Of a stretch of 64,000 nucleotides of DNA, positions 11,426-23,387 are shown one piece after another. The notes below the pieces were generated by a model that saw only the letters and a program-made list of their open reading frames with translations, did not search any database and was not told the origin of the DNA. Position 1 is the first letter of the stretch, and each line of letters begins with the position of its first letter. Where the stretch lies: NCBI GenBank assembly GCA_019775845.1, contig JADQAV010000015.1, forward strand, positions 124,001-188,000, read 5' to 3'. Source of the DNA: Myrmaecium sp. VS I D KN 1 (taxonomy: Eukaryota > Ascomycota > Dothideomycetes > Valsariales > Valsariaceae). The position numbers were made by a program, and so were the translations under genes.

Positions 11426-14400
11426 TTAGAAACCGCGGAAAGCATCCGCGTTGTTCTCCTCGCCATCTTCGGAGAGAAAATCATCGTGCGCGTATCGGTG
11501 TCGCCTCTCGTCGGTCGTACCGGCGCTCCATGGACTGCTGTCGCCTCTCCGCGGCCGCCCAGGCGGCTTGGACCGACCGTGAACGAGGGGAGCTACGCCG
11601 GGGAGGAAGGCAGCGTCCTCTTGCAGAGTTGGCTCGACGAAGGCTTCCATCCTCACGGTGCCCATGGCGTCGAAGAAGTTGTGGCGCGCGGAGCTGCTCG
11701 CTTCCGAGGTGCGGACGCTGCTTGGGTTGTAGACGGAGGAAGGAGCGGAAGGGGGCATGTTGTGGGGGTGGGAGGGATCTGAAAACGTGGTGTTGTTGGA
11801 GGGTGCGTGGTGATGCGCGTACGATCGGAAGCCCTGGCCTGGGGAGACCACTTTGGGGCCGGACATGCTGCGCTTGCGGTTGTGGGTAGCAAAGCGGGGG
11901 ACGTTAGGCGGATCTGCTGCGTCTTCTTCCTCTTCAACCGGGTTGTAGCGCTGAGGACTTGTGATGGTGTTTCCACTGTATGCCCGTGGCGAGTAAGGAC
12001 GAGCTCGGTCTTTAGCGACGCGTATGGAATCTTGGAGGGCGCCCCGACGTAAGGAACGGCCTCCCGTGGCCGGTGAAATGTCTGGACGATTTGAGGGTAC
12101 GGGCGGCAATGTTCCTATGTCAGGAGCAGTATTGGCAGAATGAGAAAGGAAGGACAATGCTGTCAGCCACAGGTAGTGCCGATCTCTGGAAACAGCAGTA
12201 AACTTAAGCGCCCGTGCTGGTGTCAAGATCAGAATGGATCGGTTGAAAAGTGGCTGAACCCCGGCGCTTCGTGGTAACGGTGTGGTATCCGGGACGTCGA
12301 GGACCGATTGTATCATGACTGCTGCGAGTTAGTCTCCAAGGTAGTTCACGGCTTTTGGCGTACTTACGCTTGCGCCCACTTTTACCGAGTAGGGCGGGTC
12401 CAGAGGTTGGCTGCTTGCTGCTCCACATGATACAACGTTCATATGGTGACAGCCAGACCCATCTCTTATGCCGTACGCCGTTGGTGTTGTAGGCAGACGA
12501 GTGCTCATCTCCACTTCTTGCCAGCTCATTTGGTGAATCTGGAGGACCGAAGGCCGTTCGCTTGCGAACGTACTTCCACATCCATTCTCCTACCATGGTT
12601 GCGGCGATGGCATCCACAACACTTGACTGCTGGGCCGAGCTAGCGACGGAGCCATTGCCGGTGTAAGAAGTGACAGAAGATGGCTGAGAGCGGTGACCAC
12701 CGCGTCGGATGTGATGCACGCCGTAGCCACCTTCCGTGGGAAGAGGCGGCACTGGTGGGCTCTGCGGTATCTGAGGGCTGGCTGGCACTGGTGGAGAACG
12801 GCTTCTGGGACGAGCTTGTTGCCTAGGCATCACAGCGGCCGAACGCACTTTCCGCAAGCTAGGCTTCCGGGCCTGCTGACTGCGCGTTTGACCACGCGAT
12901 CCGGAAAACCTATTCCCGCTGTTGGGACTGGGGCTTTGGGAGCCTTCACTTTTACTGTGGGGGGTTTGACGAGAACTCGATCGAGTGGGTACAGGGAACG
13001 GAGGTTGCGCGGTTTGATTCACACTGTGACCTTGATGTGCTGCTGTGCCGCTGTGTATCATTGCAGATCGACGCATGCATGGCTCTCGGGATGTGCTGGT
13101 TGTCTTTTTCGCTTTTGAGACACTCGAATCTCCATCGAGCGACGGCCCGCTTGTACTCATTGCTCGTGATTGGGTTATTTCATCATCTTTGGGTGAGATA
13201 GATTCGTGATTAGTTTCCTTTTCTTCCGGGACTGGCGTAGGGGGTTTCTTGAGCGGGCGACTGTGCTTCATGCCTCGGCTATGAGGGGCGGGTCGTCTAT
13301 ATTGTGGTGACAGAATGTCGTTATCAGTGAGGTCCGCTTCTGAGCCATCCTCTTCGGAGCTTGCGCCATCAAAGCCCGCGAACAAGCTGCTGGTCCTGAA
13401 TGGACGACGTAAAATATCCATGGCGTCGCTGGAAAGGGGGCCGTTGTCATTGTTTCCTGGATAGCGGTCCTTGATAGGACTGCTTAAGGTTGCCGTATGC
13501 GGCGGTTTCGATCTGGATACTATAACAATCGGGTCCTCAAGTGCCCCTTTCGAGGGGCTGGCGTTCTCTTTGAGCTTATCGCGATCATTCTCAGGCGTTC
13601 CTGGCTTAGATGATATGGCAGAAGGCAGGAGATGTGGCGGCAGCTTGATAGTCCTCTTATCAATTCGAATCTCTTCGGTCTGCACAGCAATGGACCGTAC
13701 AGATAGTGAAAACGTGAGGGAGGTTTGGGACCAGGCATTCTTTGTCCCGGGAGGTAATACCGCTTCTTTGGGGGAGTGGGGTGTAGATGTAGGGGGGTGA
13801 ATAGCGATGGAGGGGACACTTATCGGTACGGGCGGTGGAGCTCGAGTGGGTGACGGTGGGGATGCTGTAGATTGCGGCGAGTGCAAGGAGGCAGATGTCC
13901 TGGTTACTTGTTCCGAGGGATCTGTTTGAGTCGATACAGATGTGGATTGAGGGGTGGAGGGTGTAAGCTGACTTTCCTGTGGAAGAGACGGAGGCACCCC
14001 TGGGGTTTCAGGCGGACTGAGAGGCTCATTTACAGTCTGGGAGGAGGCAGAGACCATGGCTGCTGAGGGCTTTGGCTGCTGCTTGAAAAAGTTCGAAGAG
14101 GAAAATATCGTGACTCGCTTTCGACGTTGGTTGGCCTCCACGTCGGGCGAGTGAGATGACTCCGCGGGCTTCACTGGACTCACAGGACGCAACCGTGGCG
14201 ACGCTGGTGGAGAAAACTGCACGCCGGTATCGACGTAATCACGCTTGGGAGGGACCGTGTAGGGGCTTGCGGAAGCATCTCGTAGCGTGGAAGTCTCGCC
14301 AGAAACAGAAGTCTTATCTGTCAACATCGATGCGTCAAATAGACTGGCCCGATCATCTTCGTGAGAGGTTGGCGTCTGAGGCCCCATCGTCAATCCTAAG

Positions 14401-15476
14401 ATCCGTTTCGCTTTCTCGTCATGACGAGCGGATTGCCGCGACTCCAGGGCTCGTAAGGCACGAAGCTCGTGCTCGGAAAAGTCGTCAGAGTCCAGGTCCC
14501 AATCGTCGCCTTCTTCCTCTTGCACTTCCTGGTGGACTTCCTCTTCCTCGTCGAACGCAAGCTCGTCTGCAAGTGTAACTCCGAGTCTCCCGGGGCCTTC
14601 GGAGCCTGTACCACTTAGGACCGAAAACCGATACGGACGTCCCACACTCCGGTAGCTACTGTTACTGGTATCACGTTTGTGTCGAATACTGCGGATGGAT
14701 CCCCGCCGGCTCATCGTTCGTATGCTTGATGTCTCGCTTCCGTTACCCGCTCCGTTGGCCTTGTCGTCTTCGTCCCCACTGTCCGGCAAGTCGTCCTGCG
14801 CCATCTTTTCACGTGCGGCGAGCTCCTCGATGATAATCTTCAGTCGGCTTTCCGTGACGTGAACCCGATGCTCCAACGTGCGTTTCTCACTTCTCCATTC
14901 ATCCCTTTCTTTCTCCCATAGCACTTGAGTCCGCTCAAAGTCATCCTCCTGGCTCTTCAACTTCTTCTCCGTTGCCTCCAGCCTCTGTCTCAGATCCGCG
15001 TTCGCGTCGGTGGCCTCGTCCCTCTCCTTTGCTAATTCTTCAAGGGCGGATACGGTACCACTCTCTAGTAGTTGCAGCTGATGTTTCATAGAGCGCTCCT
15101 CCTTCGAGTTGTGCGATAGCTTTGCATTTAGTGAGTCGTTCTCCTGTTTCGTTTCTTCTAGCACCGTTTCTAAGTCTTCAATGAAGCGGTGTTTCCCATC
15201 TAATTCCCGGCGCAGCGACAGGATTTCCGAGACTAAGTTGGCATGCAGGGTCGGAGTAAACCGCCTGGGGTCCAGCGGTGATATAGAGTCATAGGAAGTA
15301 CCGTCGGAATTTACATTATCGTCCTGCATTGGTGGAGAAGACGGTAATCCCGGAGACGAAGGTTCATAGCGTGATGATGTTCGAGATAATGAATCAATTG
15401 AATGTTGATACGGCGTGCCTAGCGGCGAGGGCAATGATTGTGCGAAAGCCTCATCCTGAAGTTCGTCGTCGACCAT
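11426..15476 (-). CDS. apsA: ApsA/Num1 family cortical nuclear-migration protein
   Basis: Two exons on the minus strand: 15476-12368 and 12318-11426, giving 1333 residues. I chose the ATG at 15476 (MVDDELQDEAF) over an upstream in-frame one at 15521 because it has a better context (CACCATGGT). Residues about 80-225 form a long coiled coil (from LVSEILSLRRELDG on). The middle is a Ser/Pro-rich disordered region. A PH domain spans about 960-1095 and is interrupted by the only intron; it carries GEWMWKYVRK, HKRWVWLSPYERCIMWS and, after the intron, IQSVLDVPD and DRHYLWLTALSFLSHS. In this family the PH domain binds the plasma membrane and the coiled coil anchors dynein for nuclear positioning. The intron is 49 nt and ends in a tandem CAGCAG acceptor, so one residue may vary. 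It is shorter than A. nidulans ApsA, and I see no Num1-type internal repeats. Confidence 0.9.
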
Positions 15477-16934
15477 GGTGGAGGTAATACTTGGAGGCGG
15501 TTTTTGGCAGCAGAATAGCAATCCACCGCAGATTGATGCAGTGCGGAAACGGTTAATCTGCGCTTCGCATAACTACGTATTGCATGAGCCAAGGTTTTAG
15601 GGAGGGGAATCCGAATTCTAGGGGCACAGTGCAGGGACACAAGTGAAAGAAATGGACTAACCCGGACTTTCAGCGATTATATTTGCGCGAACGGGTGACC
15701 GTAGGAGCTTCCAAAGCTATACCTCCGTGTGACGAGGAACCGTGGGACACGCCCTCACAGAGGCTAGACCGGCTGGAATCATTGATCAGCCGAGAAATCG
15801 TGCAAATTAAAAGAAGGCGGTCATTCATCAATAGTGGGTGTGAAAAAAGAGTACGTTCAAGGCGAGGATGTGCATATTTAAAATGGCAGCGTAACTGATC
15901 AAGCAGCCCAACCTCCAGAAAACATGACGGCGACAAAAAGCTGGAACATGCGCTGAAGGATAGTACAGCCAAGGAAGCTACTATACCGCACATATGCGTG
16001 AGCAGCGGGAATCTTACCTAGGCCACGGAGGCTGCAGACGATGGAACGGATGGGGTGAAAGTACCCCTCGACTGAAAGAGCAAAAAATTAAAGGCCTGAA
16101 AGGACAGTTACGGCGACACAGCGAAAAGAGATTGTAAGGCTCAATGCTCAGTAGGAAAGTCGCAAGGCGCTTCGAAGCGGAAATGGAGACGTGGAGGGAA
16201 GGGAAGCAAAAAGGACAATGTCGACGGACACGCTCAGGATGGCAGCCCTGGCAGGCGCAGAAGGTGAGGATGCGGGTGTTAGGCCTGGGGTGGACTCCGG
16301 AGAAGGACAGGAGGGTGGAAGACGTTGGGTGAAGAGAGCGAGAGGCGACGGAACGAGCTGCATGAGCGAGCTAGTGGTGATCCCATCCCCAGATGATGAA
16401 CGGGGTCCGGTTCACGCGGCGGTTGCGGGAACAGGTAGGAAGATGAGGGAGAGTGGGAACTGACAGGGGTTTATTGTATGTACGACATGTACCCGTAGTG
16501 ACTGCACCGCGCACAGGAGAGAGCACCGCGGCAAGGGATGAACTTCGGAGCCAGGCTGAAGGGTGAGGGCCAATAAGGGGCGAGTGCATGGAGAGAGATG
16601 GGCAGAAGAGGCGGAGAGATTGCGGTCCTTGGCCGTTACTGAGTAATTATTGGAGGATGGCAAAGGGAGTGGACGAGGAGGAGCTGCAGATGAAGGATGA
16701 TGCCCCGAGGCTCGAGCTTCCCGCTGGTCACTGTCACTGTGTGCCTGCCGACCGTCTGTGCTGCCCTGGCGCCTCAGCATCGAAGCCCGGGCAGCTTCGC
16801 GAAGGCGAAGCCGAAAGGCGAGAACGACGAGAGCACGGATGTGAGGGAGTTTGCGTACCTGCAGCCATCGGAGTTGCTCCCCTCCTTTCAGCTGGGCCAG
16901 CCAGAGGGGGGGTTGGGAGGGGGGACACAGGAGG

Positions 16935-17378
16935 TTAGGTGCTCTTTGAAGTCACTCTAGCAGGGATGGACATGGTCCCCTTGGTGCCTCCCCGGAAGGC
17001 TCCACTCTTTTTTTCAGCTGTCTCTCCTCGTTCCGACCTACCTCGCCCCTGATCAAGCAATTCCGCTAGGCACGGATGCATCCTCGTTGTACTGCGCAGA
17101 CGAGAAACACCAGAGGCGCGCATCTTCTTGCGTCGTATCGCGGAATGAGGATTCTGCAGGACCAGCTCATCATGCGTGGAGTAGGTGAGCATTTCCAATG
17201 TACGGACCAGTGGCGGCAAGGCCACTGATGGACCGACAGGAGACCTGGGGTTTGGACGACGGCAAACTGGGACCTGCCTTAGCTTGCTTCCGTTGATTGA
17301 CAGCAATGTATCCCCGTTGCCAACGGTGGACGAAGAAGCGGCGATTGGGAACGCCGCTAAGGTAGGTGACCAGGCCAT
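16935..17378 (-). CDS. Candidate small basic protein, unrecognised
   Basis: An open frame of 147 codons on the minus strand. The N-terminal half is Ser/Pro-rich. The C-terminal half looks more protein-like: RTLEMLTYSTHDELVL, then a very basic segment (IRRKKMRASGVSRLRS), HPCLAELLDQGRGR and AFRGGTKGTMSIPAR at the end. I know no family for it. No splice signals are needed to read it, but upstream exons are possible. The overlapping frames on the other strand look worse. Treat it as a hypothesis: the length alone could arise by chance in DNA of this GC content. Confidence 0.3.
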   Translation of the reverse strand: MAWSPTLAAFPIAASSSTVGNGDTLLSINGSKLRQVPVCRRPNPRSPVGPSVALPPLVRTLEMLTYSTHDELVLQNPHSAIRRKKMRASGVSRLRSTTRMHPCLAELLDQGRGRSERGETAEKKSGAFRGGTKGTMSIPARVTSKST

Positions 17379-18052
17379 ATCATTTCCCCGGTCCAGGAGA
17401 GGTGTGATAGTGGCTCAGCAACTCTCCGTACCTGTGCCTACCCAGTCCTCCTTCATCGATCGACCGACGATTCAAGTGGGCGCATGGCGAGGTTGCTGCT
17501 GCAGCGGCGGCGGCGGCGGGAATCGTGCGCGACGTCGGCCCGCGCGGAGCGATCGCGACGAACGCGATGCCATTGACGGTAATGGGCTGCAGGGCTTTCC
17601 GCTGGCCGCCATTGTATGAGTGTATCACGACGGATTGGCAAGACCTCCAGCGCACGCTCCATCCCGAAGCGCCCGGAACAAGAGCAAACGACCAACAAGA
17701 CGTTGACCCGACCGTGTAGATAGAGCGTTGCAGTAGTCGGGACGCTAAATTAGCAAGAGAGGACGTTCTCGGAGGATTATCATTCACCAGCCCGAAGCCG
17801 TTTAATGTAGCCGTGGGCGCACCCGTCCAGTACCAGTGATCTGACTGACCACTGGCTGGCTGGCAATCATTCCCTCGTCTGTCCATCTCGAGCCCGACAT
17901 CCTGGTTGCAATAGGGAGAACGGACCGTTCACATGTGAGATAGCAGAGGGAGCAATGGTCCTGGCAGCTTGAGGGGACGGAAGAAGGACAAGGGCTATGG
18001 CAATTGCAATGGCAATATACGCATGCATGAGAAAGAGAGGAAGGGATATGAT

Positions 18053-18074
18053 GACGACGACGACGACGACGACG
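18053..18074. repeat. Trinucleotide microsatellite (GAC)7
   Basis: A near-perfect run of GAC units in non-coding DNA between apsA and CNS1. Confidence 0.85.
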
Positions 18075-18210
18075 GGGAAGAGGAGGGAGGATGGAGGGGG
18101 CAGCAGTGTGACTTCCAACCAGGGCCGTCCCAGTAGAAAGGAGCGAAGTGCTCGAGGTAATAAAGTAAATACTGTCACTGTCAATACACCCACTGAAGTC
18201 TCGAGTACCA

Positions 18211-18229
18211 GTGCCTGTGCCTGTGCCTG
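18211..18229. repeat. Hexanucleotide microsatellite (GTGCCT)3
   Basis: Three head-to-tail GTGCCT units, with degenerate copies continuing to about 18260, in non-coding DNA upstream of CNS1. Confidence 0.7.
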
Positions 18230-18774
18230 CCCGGGCGTACCTGTGCCTCTCTGCCTGTGTCCGTCCGCCAACGGCAGGGCAATCTTGCCGAAATGAGGGT
18301 AAGGGTGAGGCTGACGATAGGCGGGCGTGGCGGGCTTTCGTGCAGCAAGGAAGCAAGCATAGCACGGCCACCGTTATTGCTAAATTCTACGACTACTACT
18401 CACTTCTAACTTCACTCAATTTTACATGTATGGGCAGATTCTTGAAGTCCACACATTGGTTCAATCAAGCTTGCTTGAACTCATAATACTGAACACCATT
18501 TGTACTATCCAGTGGTATCCATATTCCAATGACACTCGTCTTGCAACGCGTAGACGGGCAGGTGGCGGGAGGGTAAGGTAGCTGCGGGTGACAGCGGTCC
18601 GACGTCGGGCCGGACGAAAACCCCCGCTGCCGTGCCCCGCCCGGACCTTATCGATAAGAACGTCCGCCGGTTTTCAACGGTGGAAACTGAATCTTGAAAA
18701 AGCACATGAATCAGTGACGAGTACCAGTATTATTTCCGACCACATCCTCTCACCACCCTGCGCACATATTCACG

Positions 18775-20196
18775 ATGCCGCAGATCGAAGAGTTACCGGA
18801 CAATTTCGACGAGTCGATGGACCTAAACAAGGATGCCCCTCCATCCGGGCCTCCGCCGCCGTCAGCGGCTCAAGCGGGCATCCCCGAAGCCGCCTTCTCC
18901 CAGGTGCCCGCGTTCCCGCTGAAGCCGGGGGCGGAGAAGCTCGCGGACCCGTCGCAGCCCTCCGCGGACCTGCCGCCGGGGATGGCGTCGGTGAAGCAGT
19001 ACAGCGCGGACGAGGTGCTCTCGATGATGAACCGGATGCCGCTCTTCATGACCTCGCTCGACGAGACCGACGGCGAGGGCGGCGAGAACGTCGAGCTCGA
19101 GGCCATCAAGGCCCTCGCCTACGAGGGCACCCGCGCCGAGGTCGCCGCCAACTTCCGCGAGCAAGGCAACGAGTGCGCGCGCGCCAGGGATTGGGAGAAT
19201 GCCCGGGAGTACTACACCAAGGCCTTGGGCGCCCTCAAGGCCCCGCCGAAACCGCAGGACAAGGAGGAAGGAGAGCCGGACATGGAGGTCGTCGAGCTGG
19301 ACGAGGAGGCGGAGCGGAAGAAGGAGCGTGAGATCGAGGAGGCGTGCCACGTCAACCGCGCCCTATGCAACCTCGAGAAGAGTACGTGCCGGAGCAGCGA
19401 GAGACCTTTTCACCCACACGCACCGCACACTTTTCGCTAACGCATGACCTGTCTGACACGCAACACAGAAAACTACCGCTCCTGCATTCGCGACTGCGCC
19501 GCCGCCCTGCTCCTCAACCCTTCCAACGTCAAAGCCTGGTACCGGTCCGCGACGGCCTGCCTGGCGCTGGACAAAATCGCCGAGGCCGAGGACGCCTGCC
19601 AACGAGGACGAGAAGTCGACCCATCCAACACCGCCCTCGCCAACCTCGCAACCAAAATCGCCGCGCGCAAGGAGCACCTCGCCGCGATGGAGCGGCGCCG
19701 CGCCGAGCGGGAGGAGCGCCTCCGGAACGAGGCCCGGGCCCTGCAGCTCGCCCTCAAAGCCCGCAACATCCCCACCCGCACCACCGACGCCGCCCCGGAC
19801 ATGGAGGACGCCGCGGTCGCGCTCGCCGACCCGCTCGACCCTTCCTCCACCCTCTCCTTCCCCACCCTCTTCCTCTACCCCCTCCCCTCCCAGTCCGACT
19901 TCGTCAAGGCCGTCCGCGAGGACGAGAGCCTGGGCGAGCACCTCGCCTACCTCCTCCCGGCCCCCTGGGACGACGCGGGCGCGGGCGCCTACGCCAGCCC
20001 CGCCACCGTCGACTGCTACCTCGAGACCGTCACCGGCGGCCTCATCAAGGCCGGCAAGAAGCTGCCCCTCCTCAAGATCCTGGGCTCCGGCAAGGTCGAG
20101 CTTGTCGACGGGCTCTTGCGTGTGTACGTTGTGCCGCAGGCCGAGGCCGCCGCCTGGATCGAGGAGTTCAAGAAGCGGAGGGGGAAGAAGGCTTGA
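18775..20196 (+). CDS. cns1: CNS1/TTC4-type Hsp90-Hsp70 co-chaperone
   Basis: Two exons, 18775-19381 and 19469-20196, with an 87-nt intron, giving 444 residues. The N-terminus (MPQIEELPDNFDESMDL) is followed by a Pro-rich linker. A TPR domain covers about 122-240: FREQGNECARARDWENAREYYTKAL, then CHVNRALCNLEKKNYRSCIRDC and VKAWYRSATACLALDKIAEAEDAC. A charged helix (ERRRAEREERLRNEA) leads to the conserved C-terminal Cns1/TTC4 domain (TLSFPTLFLYPLPSQSDFV to the end). Cns1 binds the EEVD tails of Hsp90/Hsp70 through its TPRs and in yeast also supports translation elongation factor eEF2 folding; that role is known of the family, not shown here. Codon use is strongly G/C-ending, which also creates long spurious antisense frames. 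Confidence 0.93.
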
Positions 20197-21075
20197 TCGC
20201 GTCATGACGTGTGGGTGTCGTATGATCGGCGTTTGTGCTGTGAAGTCGTGCAGCGACGGCGGGTTGGGGGCTCTAATCGTGTTCTCTTAAGGGATCAATC
20301 GGGCTCGTGATGGTTTAGTGCCATCCAGAAGCTAGGTTAGGTAGTCGGTTCAGTCTGACGCGGAACTATCAGTCTTCCGTTCACGCCACTGCTGGAACCC
20401 AGTAGTGAAGCACAACGGGGGCCATGGCTAGCAGCGGCAGAATGCTTAGGTTCTGAGGCATGCACTCGCGCGTTGAGGATTGGAATAGTCCTCGCGAACC
20501 ATCTGTTGAGCTTAAAAGGAAAAGGACAAGGAATAAGAAAAGGAAACGGGGAGCATCCCTTGTATCTGATTCATCTAGCATATGTAACTTATGTACTAGA
20601 CTATTCCTTTTTGTTTTAGCTCCTCAGTATGTCAGAGAGAACGAGGAGGAGGAAGGGCCATCAAGAGTGGCAAGGGAAGAAGGTTCCGGGGATTTTCAGG
20701 CTGATGGGCGAGAGCGGCTCTTGCTTGATTAATGATTAATCCCCAAGGCAGGGAGAGAGAGAGCACGACTTCCTTCCGATTAGATAGATGTTGGCCTTTC
20801 CCAGGAGGATCCCAGACCGAGGTTAGCGGACGTCAGTTGGCCGAGGCCACCCTCCGGCCATAAAGCAAATATATGTACTTTCAAACTAGTCAGCCGGCCT
20901 GTTCCAAAAAGAGTCGATGGGAGGGGAGCGTGTCAAGATCCACTCGCAATATTAGCTAAAAAATCTCATGAGGACAGTCCAATGTTATAAGCGACCTGAA
21001 AAAGCTGTAATCCTGGTTCGGAGTAGATGACTGGGCATGATTGCAACGATTTGGGTGTTCATTTACCGTTTTCCG
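20197..21075. other. Convergent intergenic region between CNS1 and the F-box-like gene
   Basis: No gene is recognised. It holds A-rich and purine-rich stretches (20510-20560 and 20640-20690) and ordinary sequence compatible with two 3' UTRs. Confidence 0.5.
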
Positions 21076-22230
21076 TCACGCTCCGGTCCGTGTCATTTCC
21101 TTCTGCAAAAACATTCTGGTCGCATAAGAGACCCTGGGACAGGCCTGCCAAATCAGCGGTTTGATCACCAAGCTGTCAACTTTGACCCGCTTCAAGGTGT
21201 TGATAAAGACCGAATCGGTGCCGGTCAGGCCCTTCCGTCCGTTGAACTTGAGTTGCAGCACCGTGAGGTTGGCATGGCGGGCGAGCGTGCGCAGGCAGTC
21301 CAGCAAGTGCTCATCGTTCCAGTAGCGACGCTCCTCGGCGGTGAGGTAGGCGGTCGAAGAGGGCGAAGCATCCTCGAAGCACATTTCGATGCTGGTCAAC
21401 AGGGAGACGTTGTGGGTGCCGATCATGGAGAGGAAGAGGCGCATGTCTTTGTAGCCGATCTCCTTGCGTTGGGCAGACCAGAAGTTGCCGCGAATGTGCT
21501 TGTTCCGCTCGAAGTCGAAGGTGTTCTCGGCGTATAGGATGCTGCGTCCTTCCTCGTAGACTTGACGGCAGGTCCGGAGGAAGGCAGCGGACAGGGAGAA
21601 ATTGTCCGGGTTGCTGAAGGAAAGAGGCCGGTCTGCCACGAACAGCGAGCGATAAACCTTGTTTCGCAATTCGGCGGGAAGGTCGACAAACGTCTTGCGA
21701 CCGGACGTCTTTTCGTCGCCCTTTACGCCTTCACTAGCAGTTTTGGCCGCGGTCTGGCACGCTGTACCCACCTGCAATTGGGAGCTGTTTGAAAGGTCAC
21801 TGGTCAAGTTGCGGTCCAGTTTCACGACGAAGGGCCCCGTGTAGCCGGGAGGTACGTGGAACACCAGACTCACGGAGTTTTCGCCTTGCAGCTGAGGCTC
21901 GCTTTCGGGCTCCACGGAGCTGAATTCATCCCTAGGAACGGGAGAGAGCGGTGGTGGAGTGGGTGAGAGCTCAGGCGACGGCTCAGGCGACGGCGGATGT
22001 GCACGCTTTCGTTGATGCTCTGAGGTCTCGCCGTCGCTGTCAAGGTCGACGACGTCTGATTCCGTCGCCGACTCGTCGTTGATGGCCTCTTCCGAGCTGA
22101 TGAAACCAGGGATAGAAGGTTTCTTGCCCGCACTCTTGCGAATCGGTCGCCCAGTGCGCTCATTGTAGTTGACTGAATGCAGCTGTCCGCCGAGCTCAGG
22201 ACTGACAGCACGACTGCGTTTGGCAGCCAT
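21076..22230 (-). CDS. F-box-like LPAELRN protein, function unknown
   Basis: Single exon, 384 residues, starting at the ATG at 22230 (MAAKRSRAVSPELGG); an in-frame ATG at 22434 would add a hydrophobic Leu/Ser-rich stretch that looks like leader. Residues 1-130 are charged and Ser/Pro-rich, with acidic patches and basic KRKRAHPP-like segments. The core begins FVDLPAELRNKVYRSLF (about 200-216) and continues AAFLRTCRQVYEEGRSILYAENTF. This is the signature of a large fungal family of F-box-like or 2EXR-type proteins of mostly unknown role. Family membership is from recognition; a ubiquitin-ligase function is not implied. It is divergent from the SHMT gene. Confidence 0.78.
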   Translation of the reverse strand: MAAKRSRAVSPELGGQLHSVNYNERTGRPIRKSAGKKPSIPGFISSEEAINDESATESDVVDLDSDGETSEHQRKRAHPPSPEPSPELSPTPPPLSPVPRDEFSSVEPESEPQLQGENSVSLVFHVPPGYTGPFVVKLDRNLTSDLSNSSQLQVGTACQTAAKTASEGVKGDEKTSGRKTFVDLPAELRNKVYRSLFVADRPLSFSNPDNFSLSAAFLRTCRQVYEEGRSILYAENTFDFERNKHIRGNFWSAQRKEIGYKDMRLFLSMIGTHNVSLLTSIEMCFEDASPSSTAYLTAEERRYWNDEHLLDCLRTLARHANLTVLQLKFNGRKGLTGTDSVFINTLKRVKVDSLVIKPLIWQACPRVSYATRMFLQKEMTRTGA

Positions 22231-23130
22231 GGGGAATGCAGGTCGTTGTGGTGACGATGACGCGAGCGCGTGCTCAAACACTGTCGGTGGTTGTGAGAAA
22301 GGAAGCAGGCACACGACTACTGGCGGGAAGGAAACCAAGCAAGCGCACAGTCGAGGAGAGAGAGATGAAGAGGAGAGGCAGACATGCAAAGAAGGATGAG
22401 GATGTAATGATGTCAAAAGAAGCAGAAGAGCCAAGATATCGGCTGCCTAGGTAAGGTAACGTCGACGAGGGACCGACATGAGGGAAAGAGCCAACTTGAA
22501 TTTGCAATTCGCAGGGCACGGGTGTGCCGTGCCTGAGGGCGCAGCTATGTACACATGACATGACAGCTACACCGTACGGGGACGGTCCAAAGAAGTAACG
22601 GTCGACTACGTGTTTGATCGTACCTAAGGTAAGGATTCATCGCGTCGCTGGCATACTACAAGACTAGTCGTACCCAACAATGTTCCTCTATCAAGCACAC
22701 CGTCGACCAAACGACGGTACAGCGCTCCACCACCCTCCGTCCCGAAGAGATTGCTCGATGAATGAAAGATGAAGAAGATAGAATCTCTCTCTCGTCATCG
22801 ACTGGCTGACCGAAGCAACAGAGAAGAAGAAATAACACAACTGAGATCCAATCAGGAGGTGTCAAATTGCCCTTGAAAAGGTGGTGAGGGGGCCCAGGAC
22901 ATGTCCGCAGCTCCCACGTCGTCCCCGAGGGGCCGAGTGAGGATACAGCAGCGTCAAACAGGCCGTCTCGTCATCTTGGAATTAGTTGTGTAGAGAAGAA
23001 AAAGAAGGGAGGGTCGGGAGGTGCGCGCGTTGTTTTTGAGCACCCTGCCATGTGGCCCCCGCACCCCGGTTCCACCAAGCGACGCTTTACTTTTGCGGGT
23101 AACCCCTTGGCCTCTTTGGGTGAAAGTATG

Positions 23131-23145
23131 GTAAGGTAACCTTAC
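23131..23145. promoter_or_regulatory. Inverted repeat GTAAGGT-A-ACCTTAC
   Basis: Seven-bp arms, perfectly complementary around a single A, followed by GGTAACC. It lies about 250 bp upstream of the SHMT start and just upstream of a TATATA box. A regulator site is inferred from symmetry only. Confidence 0.3.
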
Positions 23146-23174
23146 GGTAACCGGTCGGTATGATAAAACGTCGA

Positions 23175-23180
23175 TATATA
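23175..23180 (+). promoter_or_regulatory. Possible TATA box of the SHMT gene
   Basis: TATATA about 210 bp upstream of the start codon, followed by a CT-rich leader. If used, it places transcription downstream of the in-frame ATG at 23160 and supports the start at 23388. Confidence 0.35.
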
Positions 23181-23387
23181 CCGTTCTCAAATTCTGTACG
23201 CATCATATACTCCGATAACCTGATAGCAAGCACTAAACACCTCGAGGGAGCTGTGCCATCCCGCCGTGATCCTTCTTCGGTACGGCAACCGACCTCCGCT
23301 CACGCACCGACAACCTCTCCTCCCAATCTCTTTCCCCTCCTTCCTTCTTCCTCCCTCCACCTTGCCCGTGGGAATCCAGACGCTGCC

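Larger units (their letters stand above)
15477..18774. other. Long, largely non-coding interval upstream of apsA and CNS1
   Basis: About 3.3 kb between two divergent genes. I see one weak small gene candidate (16935-17378, minus; listed separately) and microsatellites: GGC near 17506-17520, GAC at 18053-18074 and GTGCCT at 18211-18229. I found no tRNA- or rRNA-like sequence. Confidence 0.5.
22231..23387. promoter_or_regulatory. Divergent promoter region: F-box-like gene and SHMT
   Basis: A 1.16-kb head-to-head interval. On the SHMT side lie a perfect 7-bp-arm inverted repeat (23131-23145), a TATATA element (23175-23180) and a CT-rich leader (23300-23380). CCTAAGGTA-like motifs sit at 22447-22460 and 22619-22634. 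No gene is seen. Confidence 0.5.

Noticed and set aside
23160-23387. 76-residue N-terminal extension of SHMT from the ATG at 23160
   Set aside because: A TATATA element lies downstream of that ATG, and the start at 23388 gives a proper mitochondrial presequence.
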